NCBI GenBank assembly: GCA_964020975.1
Contig: CAXHWN010002573.1
Coordinates: forward strand, 69,501 to 133,500
Direction: 5' to 3'
DNA: 64,000 bases
Source: Hermodice carunculata
Taxonomy: Eukaryota > Annelida > Polychaeta > Eunicida > Amphinomidae
Shown here in pieces: positions 22,761 through 35,041 of the stretch. The notes beneath the pieces are model-generated. The model was given only the letters and a program-made list of their open reading frames with translations, was not told the DNA's origin and made no database searches. The position numbers and the translations under genes are program-made. Every line of letters starts with the position of its first letter. The first letter of the stretch is position 1.

Positions 22761-24197
22761 TTAGTCCCGTGCCCACTTGGTGGGGGACTATAGGTTTGCA
22801 CCTCGTCCGTCCGTCCGAAGCTTCTCAGGGCCATATTTCCAACACCATAACACCTACAGCTACCAAATTTAATGTGTTTGTACTTCCTAGGATAGAGGTG
22901 TATCGTGTGCCAAAAGTAGGTCACTAGGTCATATATCTGGGTCACAGAATACATATGTATGAAAAATCTTGTCCGGGCCATAACTTTTTTGTCCTTTTAC
23001 TTAGAGTCATGAAATGTTACACAAATGTGAAGCTTAGTCTAAGAAAGTGTCATAAAGCAAAACTAGGTCACTAGGTCAAATATTTGGGTCACCACGATAT
23101 GTAAATATACAGAATTTTCAGGTCCTGACTGTAATTGTTTTAACTTTTGGACCTCTTTTTATGAAATTTTACATGATAATGTACCTTGAACCAAAAGTGT
23201 GTAATGAGGGGAAATTAAGTCACTAGGTCAAATATATAGGTCACAGTATAAAATTCTGTGTTAAACCTTGTCAGCACCAAATTTCTTATACCATAATACC
23301 TACAGCTACTAACTTTGTTATGTGCATACTTCTTGGGGTGCTGCAGTGTAGCATGGCAAAAGTAGGTCACTAGGTTCAAAATCTAGGTCACAATGTGAAA
23401 TCCATGTAAAAACTTGTCGGGGCCATAACATTTTTGTCCTCTTACTTAGATTGATGAAATTTTACACAAAATGTGAAACTTATCATGGAAATGTGTCGTA
23501 AAGTAAAATTAGGTTACTAGGTCAAATATTTGGGTCACAATAATACATAAATGTACAGTATTTTCATGTCCTTACTGTAATTCTTAAAAAGCTTTGACTT
23601 CTTGTTATAAAATTTTACTGATAAAGTATCGACCTAAAAGTGTGTCACGACGCAAAACAAGGTCACTAGGTCAAATATCTAGGTCACAGTGTAAACTCCA
23701 TGTAAAACCTTGTCCATGCCATATTTCCCTTCCTATAATACCTACAGCTACCAAATTTATTATTTTAATACTACCTGGGGAGTTGTTGTGTCACATGGCA
23801 AAAGTAGGTCACTAGGTCAAATATCTAGGTCACTGCGAAATCCATTCAAAATCTTGTCCGGGCCATAACTTTTTTGTCCTTTTACTTAGATTAATGAAAT
23901 TTACACAAATGTGAAGCAAACAAACAGCCAAATTACCATTCAAGAAACTAGTGAATTTGCATCAGGTTCCTTTCAACTCCAAACAACATTGTTACCCCAA
24001 ACTTCATGCATCTTTACTACATTTACTTGCTGTCTGGTAAGGAACTACACATAGCTATGCAATACTTGATCCTCATGTTATTAGAGGGCCTTTTAATTTT
24101 TTTTTTCATCTAGGTCACACTCCTATATAGTAGTCCATTCAACCTCGTGGGCGACGAGCGGGGGACTATGTATTGCTCTGCAATACTCATTAACTTG
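22761..24197. mobile_element. 1.44 kb non-autonomous insertion with internal tandem units
   Basis: Absent from the left arm, where the flanks AAATGTTTA and TGTAAACTTCC are directly joined near 5620. The ends carry related inverted words: TTAGTCCCGTGCCCACTTGG with GGGGGACTATAG at the start, and GTGGGCGACGAGC with GGGGGACTATG at the end. A CGTCCGTCCGTCCG word follows the start. Inside, about 210-bp units repeat, each with GGCCATAAC, TTTTTGTCCTTTTACTTAGA and GTAGGTCACTAGGTCA. No coding capacity. Repeats of this type are common in marine invertebrate genomes; superfamily is not assigned. Confidence 0.75.
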
Positions 24198-24804
24198 TGT
24201 AAACTTCCTTCTTTTTTCTTTAACCTTTAGTGGAACTCCACTGGGCCTGTGGGGTGGTTCGTTCGAACCGGTCGACCCCCCCCCCCCTTGCGTACGGGCC
24301 TGTGGGTTCACTGGACACACAGCATGTACTCTCATTGTGTCTGGAACTGGCCTCAGTCCAAGGTCGCTTCTGGATTGAACAAGCACACAGTGATCCACAG
24401 GATCTATGCCCCCCCCCCCCCCCCGCCACAATATTTTGGTTCTAGAGATATGCTACCGGACGCACGGACGGCTAAAAGTTGTACATGCTTTAAACGGTGC
24501 CACTACACACAGGAATAGGCGTCACAACACAGAGGGGCACCATCTCTTTCCATGGCCATAGTTCGGGTGCCACTCCACATAGGGTAGGTGCCACTACAGG
24601 CAAGCATTCAAGCATGAGAATACAGTCAGAAGAAAGCTATACCATGTATACAGCATGTCTGGATGCACAAAAATTGATATGTTCTTGGGTCCTGTGACCT
24701 GGAAAATATGTCAAGGTCAAAGACAATACATGACGCACATGCCCTTGGTATGATGCAATCTCAGGCATAAATTTCATTATTTTATCTGTAAGGGTCCCAG
24801 AGAT
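24198..24804. other. Right-arm partner of 5011-5620
   Basis: Reverse complement of the left arm, with C runs at 24279-24290 and 24411-24424 of different length from their left-arm partners. No gene. Confidence 0.7.
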
Positions 24805-26038
24805 CCCAGTCGATTGTTTGCACTTCTTCAGCTGTGGTGCACGTACAATTTTCAGCGAAGTCAATCCATGAAAGAATATACCCATCTGGTAGATTTTCCC
24901 TCGAAATTTCCGTTTAGTCCACTGATACATTATATGATGTACATGCTCTTTGAATTCCTTAAATTCTGTCAGGAAATAATTTTCAAATTCTAATAGTTCC
25001 TTCTACAACTTTAACTGTTCCCTAGATATTGTGAAATACTGTGTCATACTAAATCTCTTTTACATTATGATGATAATTTCAACCAACAAGTGCGTAATAA
25101 AACTAACCTAACACATGTTTTAGTTCAAGTATACAGGTCTGTGGGTATTAAACTGTGAACTGTAAACTATGAAGTGGCATATGTAGCAATTGGGTGTTGT
25201 AATTAGGAACCCTTCTTTTCCCCAGCAAAGCTCATTTTGTCTTAGATTATAACTTCCGTTACCATCGCATTGCAATTACTATATATTGACAAGTGATGCT
25301 GAAAACCGTAAATGTGGCTCAGCCTCAGAATCTGTTTTGATAATCACGTACTTTGACTTTGCCAACGGTTGATGAATACAAACAATTACTTGTTGGGCGT
25401 TTTTATATAAAATGGATGTGTGTCGCTTATACGAAAACTGTATGTTTTTAATTTACAATATCTGGACAAAACCAGGACAACTGACAAAAGCTCTGAATTT
25501 CTAAGTTTATGCTTAACGTGTCTTCATTTACCTCGTTTGGCGCGTGTAGTGTGTTTACCGGGTAAAAATACACGTCAGTAAGCCTTACAATTACCAGTTA
25601 CATCGACTGAAAGGGGTATCCTCTAGGTATCGGAAGTTAAAAGGAATTAATGTTAGAAATAATTGGACTTTTAGGCGTTTATCATTAAGATCTTTACAAG
25701 TTCTTGTACATTTGTCATTACACATTTCGTCACCGTATCGATTACATATGAAACATGACTAATATAATGGATTTCGTGTGAACAAATTGTTTGTTTTTTT
25801 TTGTGGTGCCGGAAGTTAAAATGGAAATGGTATAAATGTTCAACTTTGGTTTAAATGTATCGAAACAAGGTCCTGTTATGTGAACATGAGCGGAAAGAAG
25901 TGTTTTTATTTCAAAACTGATCTCAGATCAAAACATACACAAATAAAGACTCTTAAACGTAAGTAGGTTTCCTAATTTTGAGTCTCTTTATTTGCTGATA
26001 ACGGAAGGTTATGTAATTTAACGGACATTGTATTGACA
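24805..26038. other. Right-arm-specific non-coding block
   Basis: 1234 bases with no counterpart on the left, where about 148 bases (4863-5010) of tandem repeat stand instead. AT-rich. No gene, TIR or microsatellite is seen. It could be the ancestral sequence lost from the left or an insertion with worn ends. Confidence 0.6.
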
Positions 26039-26401
26039 AGTTGTTTGGATACAGTGTTCAACTAATCTCCAATATCTTTACAGAATTTTCCATGGGCGCA
26101 TTCTGGTTTGTTGAATTCCGCACCATCGTGTTACGCAGCGCTCTTCATCTGTTGCTGTCACACACACTGTCTTCCAGCACTTCAATGTAATCCCACGATA
26201 CACTCTCTGTGATCATCTCTGGTGATGCTATTACCAAACTGCGTTACCCATTCTTAATCACTTATGGAAAAAAGTACAGTGGAACCTTTCAATTGCGGAC
26301 ACCGTTGGGACTGCGCCAAAGTGCCCACAATTGACATGTGTCCACATTAGGCAGTGGTTGAACTTGTACTGCCTATAGGTAAAATAAACATATACGTGCG
26401 C

Positions 26402-26403
<2 letters not shown>

Positions 26404-26483
<80 letters not shown>

Positions 26484-26490
26484 GTGTGTC
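26404..26490. repeat. (TA)n then (TG)n microsatellite
   Basis: Right-arm version of 4378-4495 with a shorter TA tract. Confidence 0.98.
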
Positions 26491-27683
26491 TGTGTGTTTC
26501 TATGTGCATGTAAACATATACATATACTAGTAAACACAATCTTGGTATCAATTTTTCGTACCAAATGCCAGATATAACTAACAACTAATGTGTATCTACA
26601 TCAAAGTTTATTCATATTGCCATGTAATATTTAATTATGAAATCACCTGGACAAAACTGTATTGTTTTTTTTTTCTGATGGAAGTTAAACCATGCCCAAA
26701 TGGGCATAAAGACGGAGTGTATTCATGATTTTGGTAACGTGCTATTTAACAGATGAGCTAGTTTATGGGTAACATAAATTGGTTACGTAAATTAATCCAC
26801 TTCCAGGTCTTCTTTAGCCTATTATTCTTCATGGTCTGCAACATCTTGATCTAAAGGTCTATGTGGTTATGCTATTGTTTATCTCTTTAAATAAGGTCAT
26901 GCACCTACTGAAAACAAATAGAAGTGGATCTATGGTTTTTGTTTGTGGATATTACAAACTCCAATACACCATTCTTAGGTAAGAGGTCTGTGACACTATG
27001 TGTCTAACTAGTTTGAATAAGTTTAATAGTATCACTTTTTTCATATTGTGCAGACCTTACGGTCCTGGTCAGTCATGCTCGGCCTTCATGCTGCCATCTC
27101 CTGGGCCCTTCAATGTGTTTTTGTCCGTTTTTGTTGTTGTATGTCCTTTCTGTGCTATGGTTTTTGTTTTGCTAAACATATACATTTTCAGTTCTCCTTG
27201 AATATCTATTTGCTAACAGTTACATAATACCATTTTTGCAATCATCCTTCTTTTTGAACATAAACATGACATTAAAAACTGCAATCTTACCCCATTGTAA
27301 CCCTACGTTTGTACCGAACTCAATGTATTTTTGTAAGAAGGTAAGAAATATCCACCTGCTAACTCACATAGTATTAAATTACCTTTGTTACTCCTGTCAC
27401 GGTTTCTACTTGTTTCTTATTATGTGTCTTGCACCATGTGTGGAAACTAACAATAGTAAAGTTAAGGTAAATCCAAAGCTACAACTGTTTGGTGGGTTAA
27501 TATGGTCATCTGCCAGCTGGGAAATCGTTATTCTACCTAGTTTTAAACAGTCCTTTGGTATCCTTTTATACTCAGCGAGATACAGAGATTAAGATCGATG
27601 TTACTAAGACTCGCCCTATCTATCATGTTGATTTAAATGTAAGCTTCCGCTTTCTGTAGCATGTCTTTCTCCTTTCAGCTTTT
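26491..27683. other. Non-coding stretch shared by both arms
   Basis: Reverse complement of 3186-4377. The 118-codon frame at 27236-27592 corresponds to the left-arm frame 3332-3634 but shows no family resemblance. Confidence 0.6.
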
Positions 27684-30600
27684 TTTCTTTTAATGTAGGA
27701 GGCATAGCCGACACTTAGAAAAGAATATCCATGTTTCACTGGTTAAGGAAATTTTACCAAGGGATCACCTTTCTGCAAGAAACCCACAGCTGCTGAGAAA
27801 CAGAACAGGTGTGGAAAAATGAATGGGGGCTTCTATGTTTTGTTAACATGGAATCACAAATAGTAGAGGTGTAGCGATCCTCATTCCAAATAAAATTAAT
27901 CATGGTATTAATGATGTAATTACTGATCAGAACGGCAGATTCGTTATTCTTGACATAGTGATCGATGCCGTTTGCATTAATCTGGCAAATGTATTCGCCC
28001 CCACAAAAAATATGCATTGGGAACAGGGTGACATCTTGAACAATTTCTTTGAGAAATTATTTAAATACTCTGGTGAAAATATTATAGTGTTACTGTTCTG
28101 ATTCCTGAACTTGATAAACGAGGCGGCAGTCTTGACCCCCCACCCCCTTCCAAATATACCTAAAACGTTAATGAATTATTACTACTGGACGAGTTTGATC
28201 TAGTTGATATTTGGCGTCTACGCAATCCTGACACATTTATGTTCACATGGCAGTCCAAACGCCCCCATATCAAGTGTCGTCTCAACTATTGGTTTATTTC
28301 TTCTTTTCTAACTCAGTGGGTGGAGATGACAGAATAAAACTCTTAATCAAGACTGATCATAGCTGGATTTCACTTCATCTACAAGGCAACTTGTAAGGGG
28401 ACTGTGATCCAGGATTCTGGGAATTTAATTCTAGCCTCTTACAGGATGAGTCTGTACAGCTAAGGTAAAAGAGTTAATTCAAGTTTGCAAAAATAAACAA
28501 AGTGCTGTAGAAGACAAAGGATTACTTTGGGACACAATAAAGTGTGGGATCCGAGACTTTTCTGTTCAATATTCTACACTTAAAAGGGGAAAAAAGGAAA
28601 GACAGGAAGAAAATGGCTTAAAACTCGAATTTGAAACCTTAACAGAAAATATAAATAATCTAACTAATGATGATAATTAAAATTAGAAGAGATTAAATCT
28701 CTTTTAAATGATATAAATAATAAACAAACTGAGGGAGTCATGATCCGATCAAGAGCCTGATAGGTTGAAATTGGAGTATATTTTTGTGGCCAGGAAAAAA
28801 AGGAATTACAAGACTAAACATATCACAAAACCTCAGGCTGCAAATAATAAAGATATCATGGAGCCAAAACAAATCTTAAATGAGGAACATCTTTTTATGC
28901 AAAACTGTACTCCAGCAATAACATAAGCATTTCAGATTTAGGAAAATGTCCATTTTTTCAACAAGATATACAAAATTAGATGTAAAATTAAGATGTGAAG
29001 GTATGTTAACAGAAATAGAGGGTAAACTTGCTTTAGACTCTATGAAAAATGGAAAGAGCCTAGGCACTGATGGCCGAACTCCCGACTTGTATAAGTTTCT
29101 CTGCACAGAAATAAAAGAGTTGGTTGTTAATGCATTAAATTATGCTTTCAATACAGGCAAGCTTTCTATTGACCTACGCAGAGGTATTATATCTTTAATC
29201 CCTAAAAACGATAAACAACGCACTTTGTTGAAAAACTGGCGGCCTATCTCTCTTTTGAATACCGACTTTAAACTTTTGTCCAAATCCATAGCAAGAAGAA
29301 TGCAAAGTTTCTTACCTGAGTTAGTATACAGTGACCAAACAGGTTATATAAAAATAGATTTATTGGTGAAAGTACAAGAGTGACTGATGATGTCTAAAGA
29401 TTAACTGGAATATAGAACATCCTTGGATTGATTTTATTAGTTGACTTTTGAAAAGGCATCAGATATCATAGAATGACCTTGTATCAATAAAGTGCTAGAT
29501 ACCTTTAGCTTTGGAGCAGATTTCCGACGGTGGATCTCTGTCTGGTTTGATGATTATTCCTCTTGTGTTATTAAAAGTGTATATGCCTCTGAATTTTTTA
29601 CCTGATCTAGAGGAGTAAGTCAAGGGTGCCCTATTTCACCATTCTCGTTCATTTTAGCTGTTGATCTCCTAGCTATCTCCATTAGAAGCAATTGCAATAT
29701 TAAAGGGATCACTCTAGGAGGAGAAGAAATAAAAATATCTCAGCTGGCAGATGACACTACATGTTTCCTATCAGACATAGAATCAGCAAAGCAGTTGCTC
29801 AATGTACTTCAAAATTTTGAAAGTTTCTCTGGTTTCAAGTGTAACAAAGACAAGACTACTGCAAGATGGATAGACGCAAGTAAATTTTGCACAAATCGTG
29901 ATTTACCTTTATGAAGATCAAAAGCACATGATGAAGCTCAATTTCGATCCGTAACTTACTTCATTTAAAGAAGTCTTGAATGTTTGGAGGTCAAGAAACT
30001 TATCGTTAATTGGAAAAAATAGAGTATTACAGTCACTGGCAATCTCTAAGGTACCTTTTTGTTGTCACTCGCATACTGTGGAAACTGTAATTAAGGAAAT
30101 ACAAACTTGCATTGGAAACTTTATATCGAGCAATGGTACACCGAACACAAAAGCTGTAGTGAAGTATAAAAGCATTCCTAATGGTGGTATGAAACTCCTG
30201 CATTTCAAATCCCATATTAACGCATTGAATTTTAATTGGATTAAACGTTTATTTAATAATAGAAATGGAAAATAGATATTCACTTTTCAGCAATACATTT
30301 CACACGTGAACGTACAAGATGTGTTTTTCAGCACATGTTATTTGACAGTCAGTCTATCGCATCTCCCTATATTTTATCAAGGTTTAATGAATACATGCTG
30401 ATCTATACCCCCAACTCTGGAACGGACATTATAAATGAAATGTTATGGCATATTAATTTCATTAAACTTGAGAGAAAAACCTATATTTTTTAAACACTGG
30501 TATGGAAAAGGAGTCAAATTTATTAGGAACATTGTTGACAATAGTGGCACTTTCTTGTCAATTGAAGACTTGAGAAACAAATATGGTATCAACACACACT

Positions 30601-31360
30601 TTTTGAAATATTACTTTATACCGTCTGCAACACCATGACACTGAAAACAACAAATTCGTACCGACATTAAATTCCTGAGGACTTTCTAGTAGTGTATATT
30701 AATGATATGTCTCATTGTATATCAAATCTTTCTTGCAAACAAATATATTAGTGCCTTATTGGTTTTAAATTTAAAGACGTGGTAGCTGGCCAAATTGGCT
30801 GGTCTGAAACATTTGAAATTTCCGTTACTGATTGGGTAAACATTTATAAGCTTCTTTATTCCTGCACCATAGAAACAAGGTTACACGCATTTCAATTTGC
30901 TTTGCTCCATCGCTCTGTTGCCCATAATTCCAGGCTAAAAATGGTGCTAACAGAGTCTGAACTATGTTCTTATTGCCCATCAGTGGATTCTATTATTCAC
31001 AGATTTATAGATTGTGGCCAGATTCAAATATTTTGGACTAGTTCCAAGACTGGTGGAATAATATTAACACTGCAGAAACTACAGTACTATCTCCTTCTGA
31101 TATTATCTTTGGTTAACATAAATCAAATAGCACGTATGCTTTGGAGAATTGCATTTTATAAGGAAATATTACATTTATCTTAGAGCATATCAGAAAATGA
31201 ATAAACAGTATAAAAACCTTTTACCTTATTTAACACATAAGTCAAAGTATAAGGCAAGTAAGGTACAATCAGTCAAAGCAAAATCTGTTTATTCAGCAAT
31301 GGGGTCCAATATCTTCGTTTCTGTTAAGTTGACACGATGTCTGTAATTATGCGTTACTTT
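27684..31360 (+). mobile_element. Decayed L1/Tx1-like LINE (right-arm copy)
   Basis: Plus-strand partner of 1-3185, extending further at its 3' end. The endonuclease begins with SFNVGGIADT (about 27684) and runs through MFHWLRKFYQGITFLQETHS. RT0-2 lies at 28946-29383 (GTDGRTPDLYKFL, NWRPISLLN, SDQTGY). RT A is degraded (FEKASD), and RT B-C read GVSQGCPISPFSFI then ISQLADDTTCF at about 29610-29770. The C-terminal pieces at 29976-30638 and 30779-31183 include the knuckle CSYCPSVDSIIHRFIDC. Frames change repeatedly and stops are frequent, so it is a fossil. The start lies at the first endonuclease motif with no ORF1, consistent with 5' truncation. Confidence 0.87.
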
Positions 31361-31889
31361 ATTTTGTAAGCACTGAATGTATATGGAAAAAATTAAATAA
31401 TAATAAAATAATACATGTGCATGATAATTAACCCTTGAATGAATCGTAATAAAACTGACACAATGTTTTAATATACAATCTCCCCCCACCCCCCACCCCA
31501 AAAATGATAAACAAAAAATAAGCAGAAACACACAAATGTACGTGTACATGACTGAGATGCTTTACAAATCTTTGTTTCAGGATTATGATATATAAATTGA
31601 GTTTTGTTTTCTTTGCTTGACTAAGAAACTGTGATAACCATCCTCACCTGAAGAATTAATCCCTTTTGATTGTGGATTAAGACCCAAATGTTCGTTTACA
31701 CATTATTCACAGCCTAATTGGTTCACTGACCATGGATATCATCAGGCAGGTCAAATCATCGTAAGGTCAGTGGCCTATAACTGAGATTTCGGCTGTCTGC
31801 GTATTTTCATTATGGGGATCGTTCATTGAAAGCATTGACAGTTGCAACAAACATAATTTCAAACAATTTCCATTGTTAACTTCAGCTGA
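31361..31889. other. Non-coding DNA between two LINEs
   Basis: AT-rich, with a C-rich word at 31484-31500. Nothing recognised. Confidence 0.6.
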
Positions 31890-32009
31890 ATCTCAAGACT
31901 GATTACAAAATGATAGCTAAGGTACTTGCTACAAGAATGAAAAAAGTTTTACCAGATTTAATTAACAATGATCAAACAGGATTCTAAAAACAGATATATT
32001 GGTTTAAAC

Positions 32010-32870
32010 ATATTTTATTGATCCAAATGCAGAGCCCCTGTTCAAATCCCTCTTGCGGTAAAAAAGCAAAATACAAGACAGAACTAGACACACTCGACAC
32101 AAAGGGAGATGACAATCACTATAACGAGACAGATTGCGAGACAATGAAACGTCATGTGGGATCTAAGCCAAAAAGGACATTGACGGGCTATGTAACATCA
32201 AAATCAGATTACAAATTACTTAGCCATTACCTGTTGGCTGGAAACGCTCAGCCTATGTACTGCTAAATAATTTCGAGATTTTCGTGAAGAGAACATTCAG
32301 GACAGCCGTATAATACAGTTTGCAAAGTAACAGGAGCATAACGAGAAATCGTGATATAAAGTGATGATCGATTGACCGCATAAAAGGGGGGTAAGGGGGG
32401 GGTTCAGTACGATGCTACAGGTAATTATTTTTCTAGAGTACGCAGTACGGAAAATAAAAATCTGTCAAAATTTTGGATGGTACGAAGTACGTAAAATAAG
32501 AGGGCTTTCAGTACGCCAGTACGGTAAATAAAAAGCCCCAGTACGCCAGTACGGGAAACCCCTTACCCACTCTCGTATAAGTGGGGGAGTGAAAGAAATA
32601 AGGCCAAGCATCTTCACTGGATAAAACGGCGAATCCTTCAGAACCAATTCTTAACAAGTTTGAATATAATTGACTAGCACCGAGGCGGAGGCTTGTGTGT
32701 TAGACTGAGAGATTTCTACTGCCAAAACTATACAGCTCAGGACACTTTATTGCGAGAATGTTTTGACGGACACAGAATTACTAATTTCGAGAGGTAACTG
32801 ATTCCATTATCTAACGGTTGAGGGGGAAAAGATAACATTTCACTTATAATGTCCGTCAAATACTGTGCAG
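32010..32870. mobile_element. Insertion splitting the LINE reverse transcriptase
   Basis: The LINE polymerase stops making sense just after the RT2 motif at about 32005 and resumes at RT A near 32880, with about 860 foreign bases between. The block holds an 82-codon frame (32018-32266, with CSNPSCGKK near its start) of unknown meaning and a complete TIR element at 32385-32570. Exact borders are not certain. Confidence 0.55.
32385..32570. mobile_element. 186-bp MITE-like element, copy 1
   Basis: Starts GGGGGGTAAGGGG and ends CCCCTTACCC, giving inverted ends. It is internally rich in CAGTACGCCAGTACGG words with AAATAAAAA spacers. A second copy lies at 39539-39724 with about 90% identity by eye. 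No coding capacity. Confidence 0.75.
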
Positions 32871-34620
32871 AAGATAATTTTGTAGAAAATATCAGGAAAA
32901 TTTTAGATATAATTAAAATATGTAAAGAAAAAAAATACTCGAGGAATATTAGCAGCAATAGACTTTGAAAAAGCTTTTGATCAATTAATATTTCAAGTTC
33001 AGTAATAAATAACGGCTATGAAACAGAAACCTTTAAACTTTCAAGAGGTGTAAGACCAGATTGTCCAATTTTGCAGTACCTGTTTATTGTTTGTGTTGAA
33101 CCACTAGCATCTGCAATATGCACCAGCAATCAAAGTAAAGATATTAAAATCAGTTCAGATGTTTACATTTTAAGCCAATATGCAGACGACACATCAGTAC
33201 TCCTCCACTATGATGAACCATCCTTACGTGAGGCATTCTTAATGTTTACTCAATTTCAGGAAATATCTGGATTAATGATAAATTTTGAAAAATACTAAAT
33301 TACTCAAATTAGGGCCTGCATAAGAAATAGAAGGATCTTTAGCTCCAGAGTTAAATTTAGAATGGACAATTGAGCCAATCACAATACTAGGAGTGCAGAT
33401 TTTAACAAGCTTACGTCAGCTTCAACAACTTAATTTGAACTCCAAAGTCAAAAAGTTTAAGCAGATCCTAAACATTTGGTAAAGTACATGTAGAGATCTA
33501 ACCATTATAGGAAAGATAGATACATGAAAAGTATTGCATTACCTCAGTTCACATATTTAGTATGAATACTTCCAGGACCAATGGAAAAATAATAAAAACC
33601 TGCTACTATGTTTGGACTGAAAACCAGACCAAATTAAATACAGCGTACTAATAAATACTACTGAAAATGGATGATTAAAGGTTCCCCATTTACCATCATA
33701 TTTTAACTCTTTGAAAGCCTCATTTGTCAAAAAGGCTGTGTACGGTTGAGACAGCATCATGGAAAACATAAGAAAGGTGGAAGTACAATTTTCACAAAAA
33801 GTTCAGTATTTCAGAAAATAAAAAGTGTTTTCTGGCTTGAAGTTGCAAAAAGTTGGGATAATTGTCTTTTGAAAAGTATTCAGAAAATGAATCAAAGGTA
33901 TAGAATCTGTATTTGTGGTTCAACAGTCATATAATAATTGGAGCAAATACAGTCTTATTGAAACCGTGGGATAATACTGGTATTAAAAAAATTCATCAAT
34001 TGTTTAAAAGAGATGAAACAGTATTATCATATATAGAATTCAAAGGAAGATGGAATCTTAACGTAGACTTTGTTACATTGTATGGCATGTTACAAGCGAT
34101 ACCAAAAACTTAGCTAAACATATGCAAGACATCAAGATCAAGTGGAGAGCCAAAACAATATAAATCTTCACTGTATCGACAAATCTTCCAAACCAACAGA
34201 CATACCGAACTTATTTACGATACTTTACTTCAAGACTTTACATCAGCCCCACTGTCTCTAATAGAAAAATAGAAAATGATATGAATATAGATCTTACGAC
34301 AGGAAGATGGTGTAAGATTTTAAATGCAGTTTACAAACTACAATATCTCCTAAATTAAGAACTTTTCTGTATCGATTTAATCACAGATATTTGAGAACAA
34401 ATACATTTTTGTTTAAGATTGGGGTGACTGATACTGATATGTGTACCTTTTGTAGTTCAGAGAAACAAATTTTCCTTCATCTTTCGTTGGATTGCCAAGT
34501 TACATAAAGATTTCTGAAAATTTAAAGGTGTGGCTACACCAAGAAACCGAAACTTGGTTAATTTGACACAAGAAGAAATACTTTTTGGGTTATGCCCACA
34601 ATCCCTCTTGTATCTGAATG

Positions 34621-34623
<3 letters not shown>

Positions 34624-34658
<35 letters not shown>
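34624..34658. repeat. (GT)n microsatellite
   Basis: 35 bases of pure GT in the 3' part of the LINE. Confidence 0.97.
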
Positions 34659-34662
<4 letters not shown>

Positions 34663-35041
34663 TTTTCAAGCAATATATTTGGAGATGTAAAATAGACACA
34701 AGACTTCTCTCGATGTAGATCTTTCTACATTTGTTATATAAATATACTGAAACAGAATATTATATTGCAATTAAAAAAGTAAATTTGAAAAACATTGTGA
34801 AAAGTGGAAATGTATCTCTTCTGCCAGTTTTATATATGAACGATAATATTTCATAGTTGTACTATCTTGGATGACATACTGTAATTTCTCATGCTTCATA
34901 TACAAATAGGTCCTTTTTTGCATCTCTATATTGTTACTCATAAATGCTATTTTATCGCACAGATTGTTATAGATCTTCAGAATATACTACTACTATCAAT
35001 TGTAATTATCAAGTTCGCTCAATAAAATATGTGAAAAAAAA

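Larger units (their letters stand above)
18609..30866 (-). repeat. Right arm of the giant inverted repeat
   Basis: This is the reverse complement of the left arm. It begins on the first base after the N run, with no unique bases between. Two blocks have no counterpart on the left: 22761-24197, a clean insertion, and 24805-26038, which replaces about 148 bases of left-arm tandem repeat (4863-5010). The flanks of both blocks align directly to the left arm, so the empty versions of the sites can be read off it. Similarity at the far end coincides with left base 1, so the true end of the duplication lies outside the window on that side. Confidence 0.93.
31890..35041 (+). mobile_element. Second decayed L1/Tx1-like LINE, with nested insertions
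   Basis: 5'-truncated in the polymerase. RT2 reads LKTDYKMIAKVLATRMKKVL then NNDQTGF (about 31893-31985). RT A follows about 0.9 kb later (NIRKILDII, GILAAIDFEKAFDQ at about 32890-32985). RT B-D are at 33040-33298 (LSRGVRPDCPIL, then LSQYADDTSVLLHY with an intact catalytic YADD). C-terminal remnants lie to about 34500, ending in a knuckle with NHRYLRTNTFLFKIGVTD and MCTFCSSEKQ. The 3' UTR carries (GT)n and ends in AATAAAATATGTG with an A run near 35041. Many stops and frame changes are present. The sequence differs from the LINE at 27684-31360 and belongs to another family of the same group. Confidence 0.85.
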
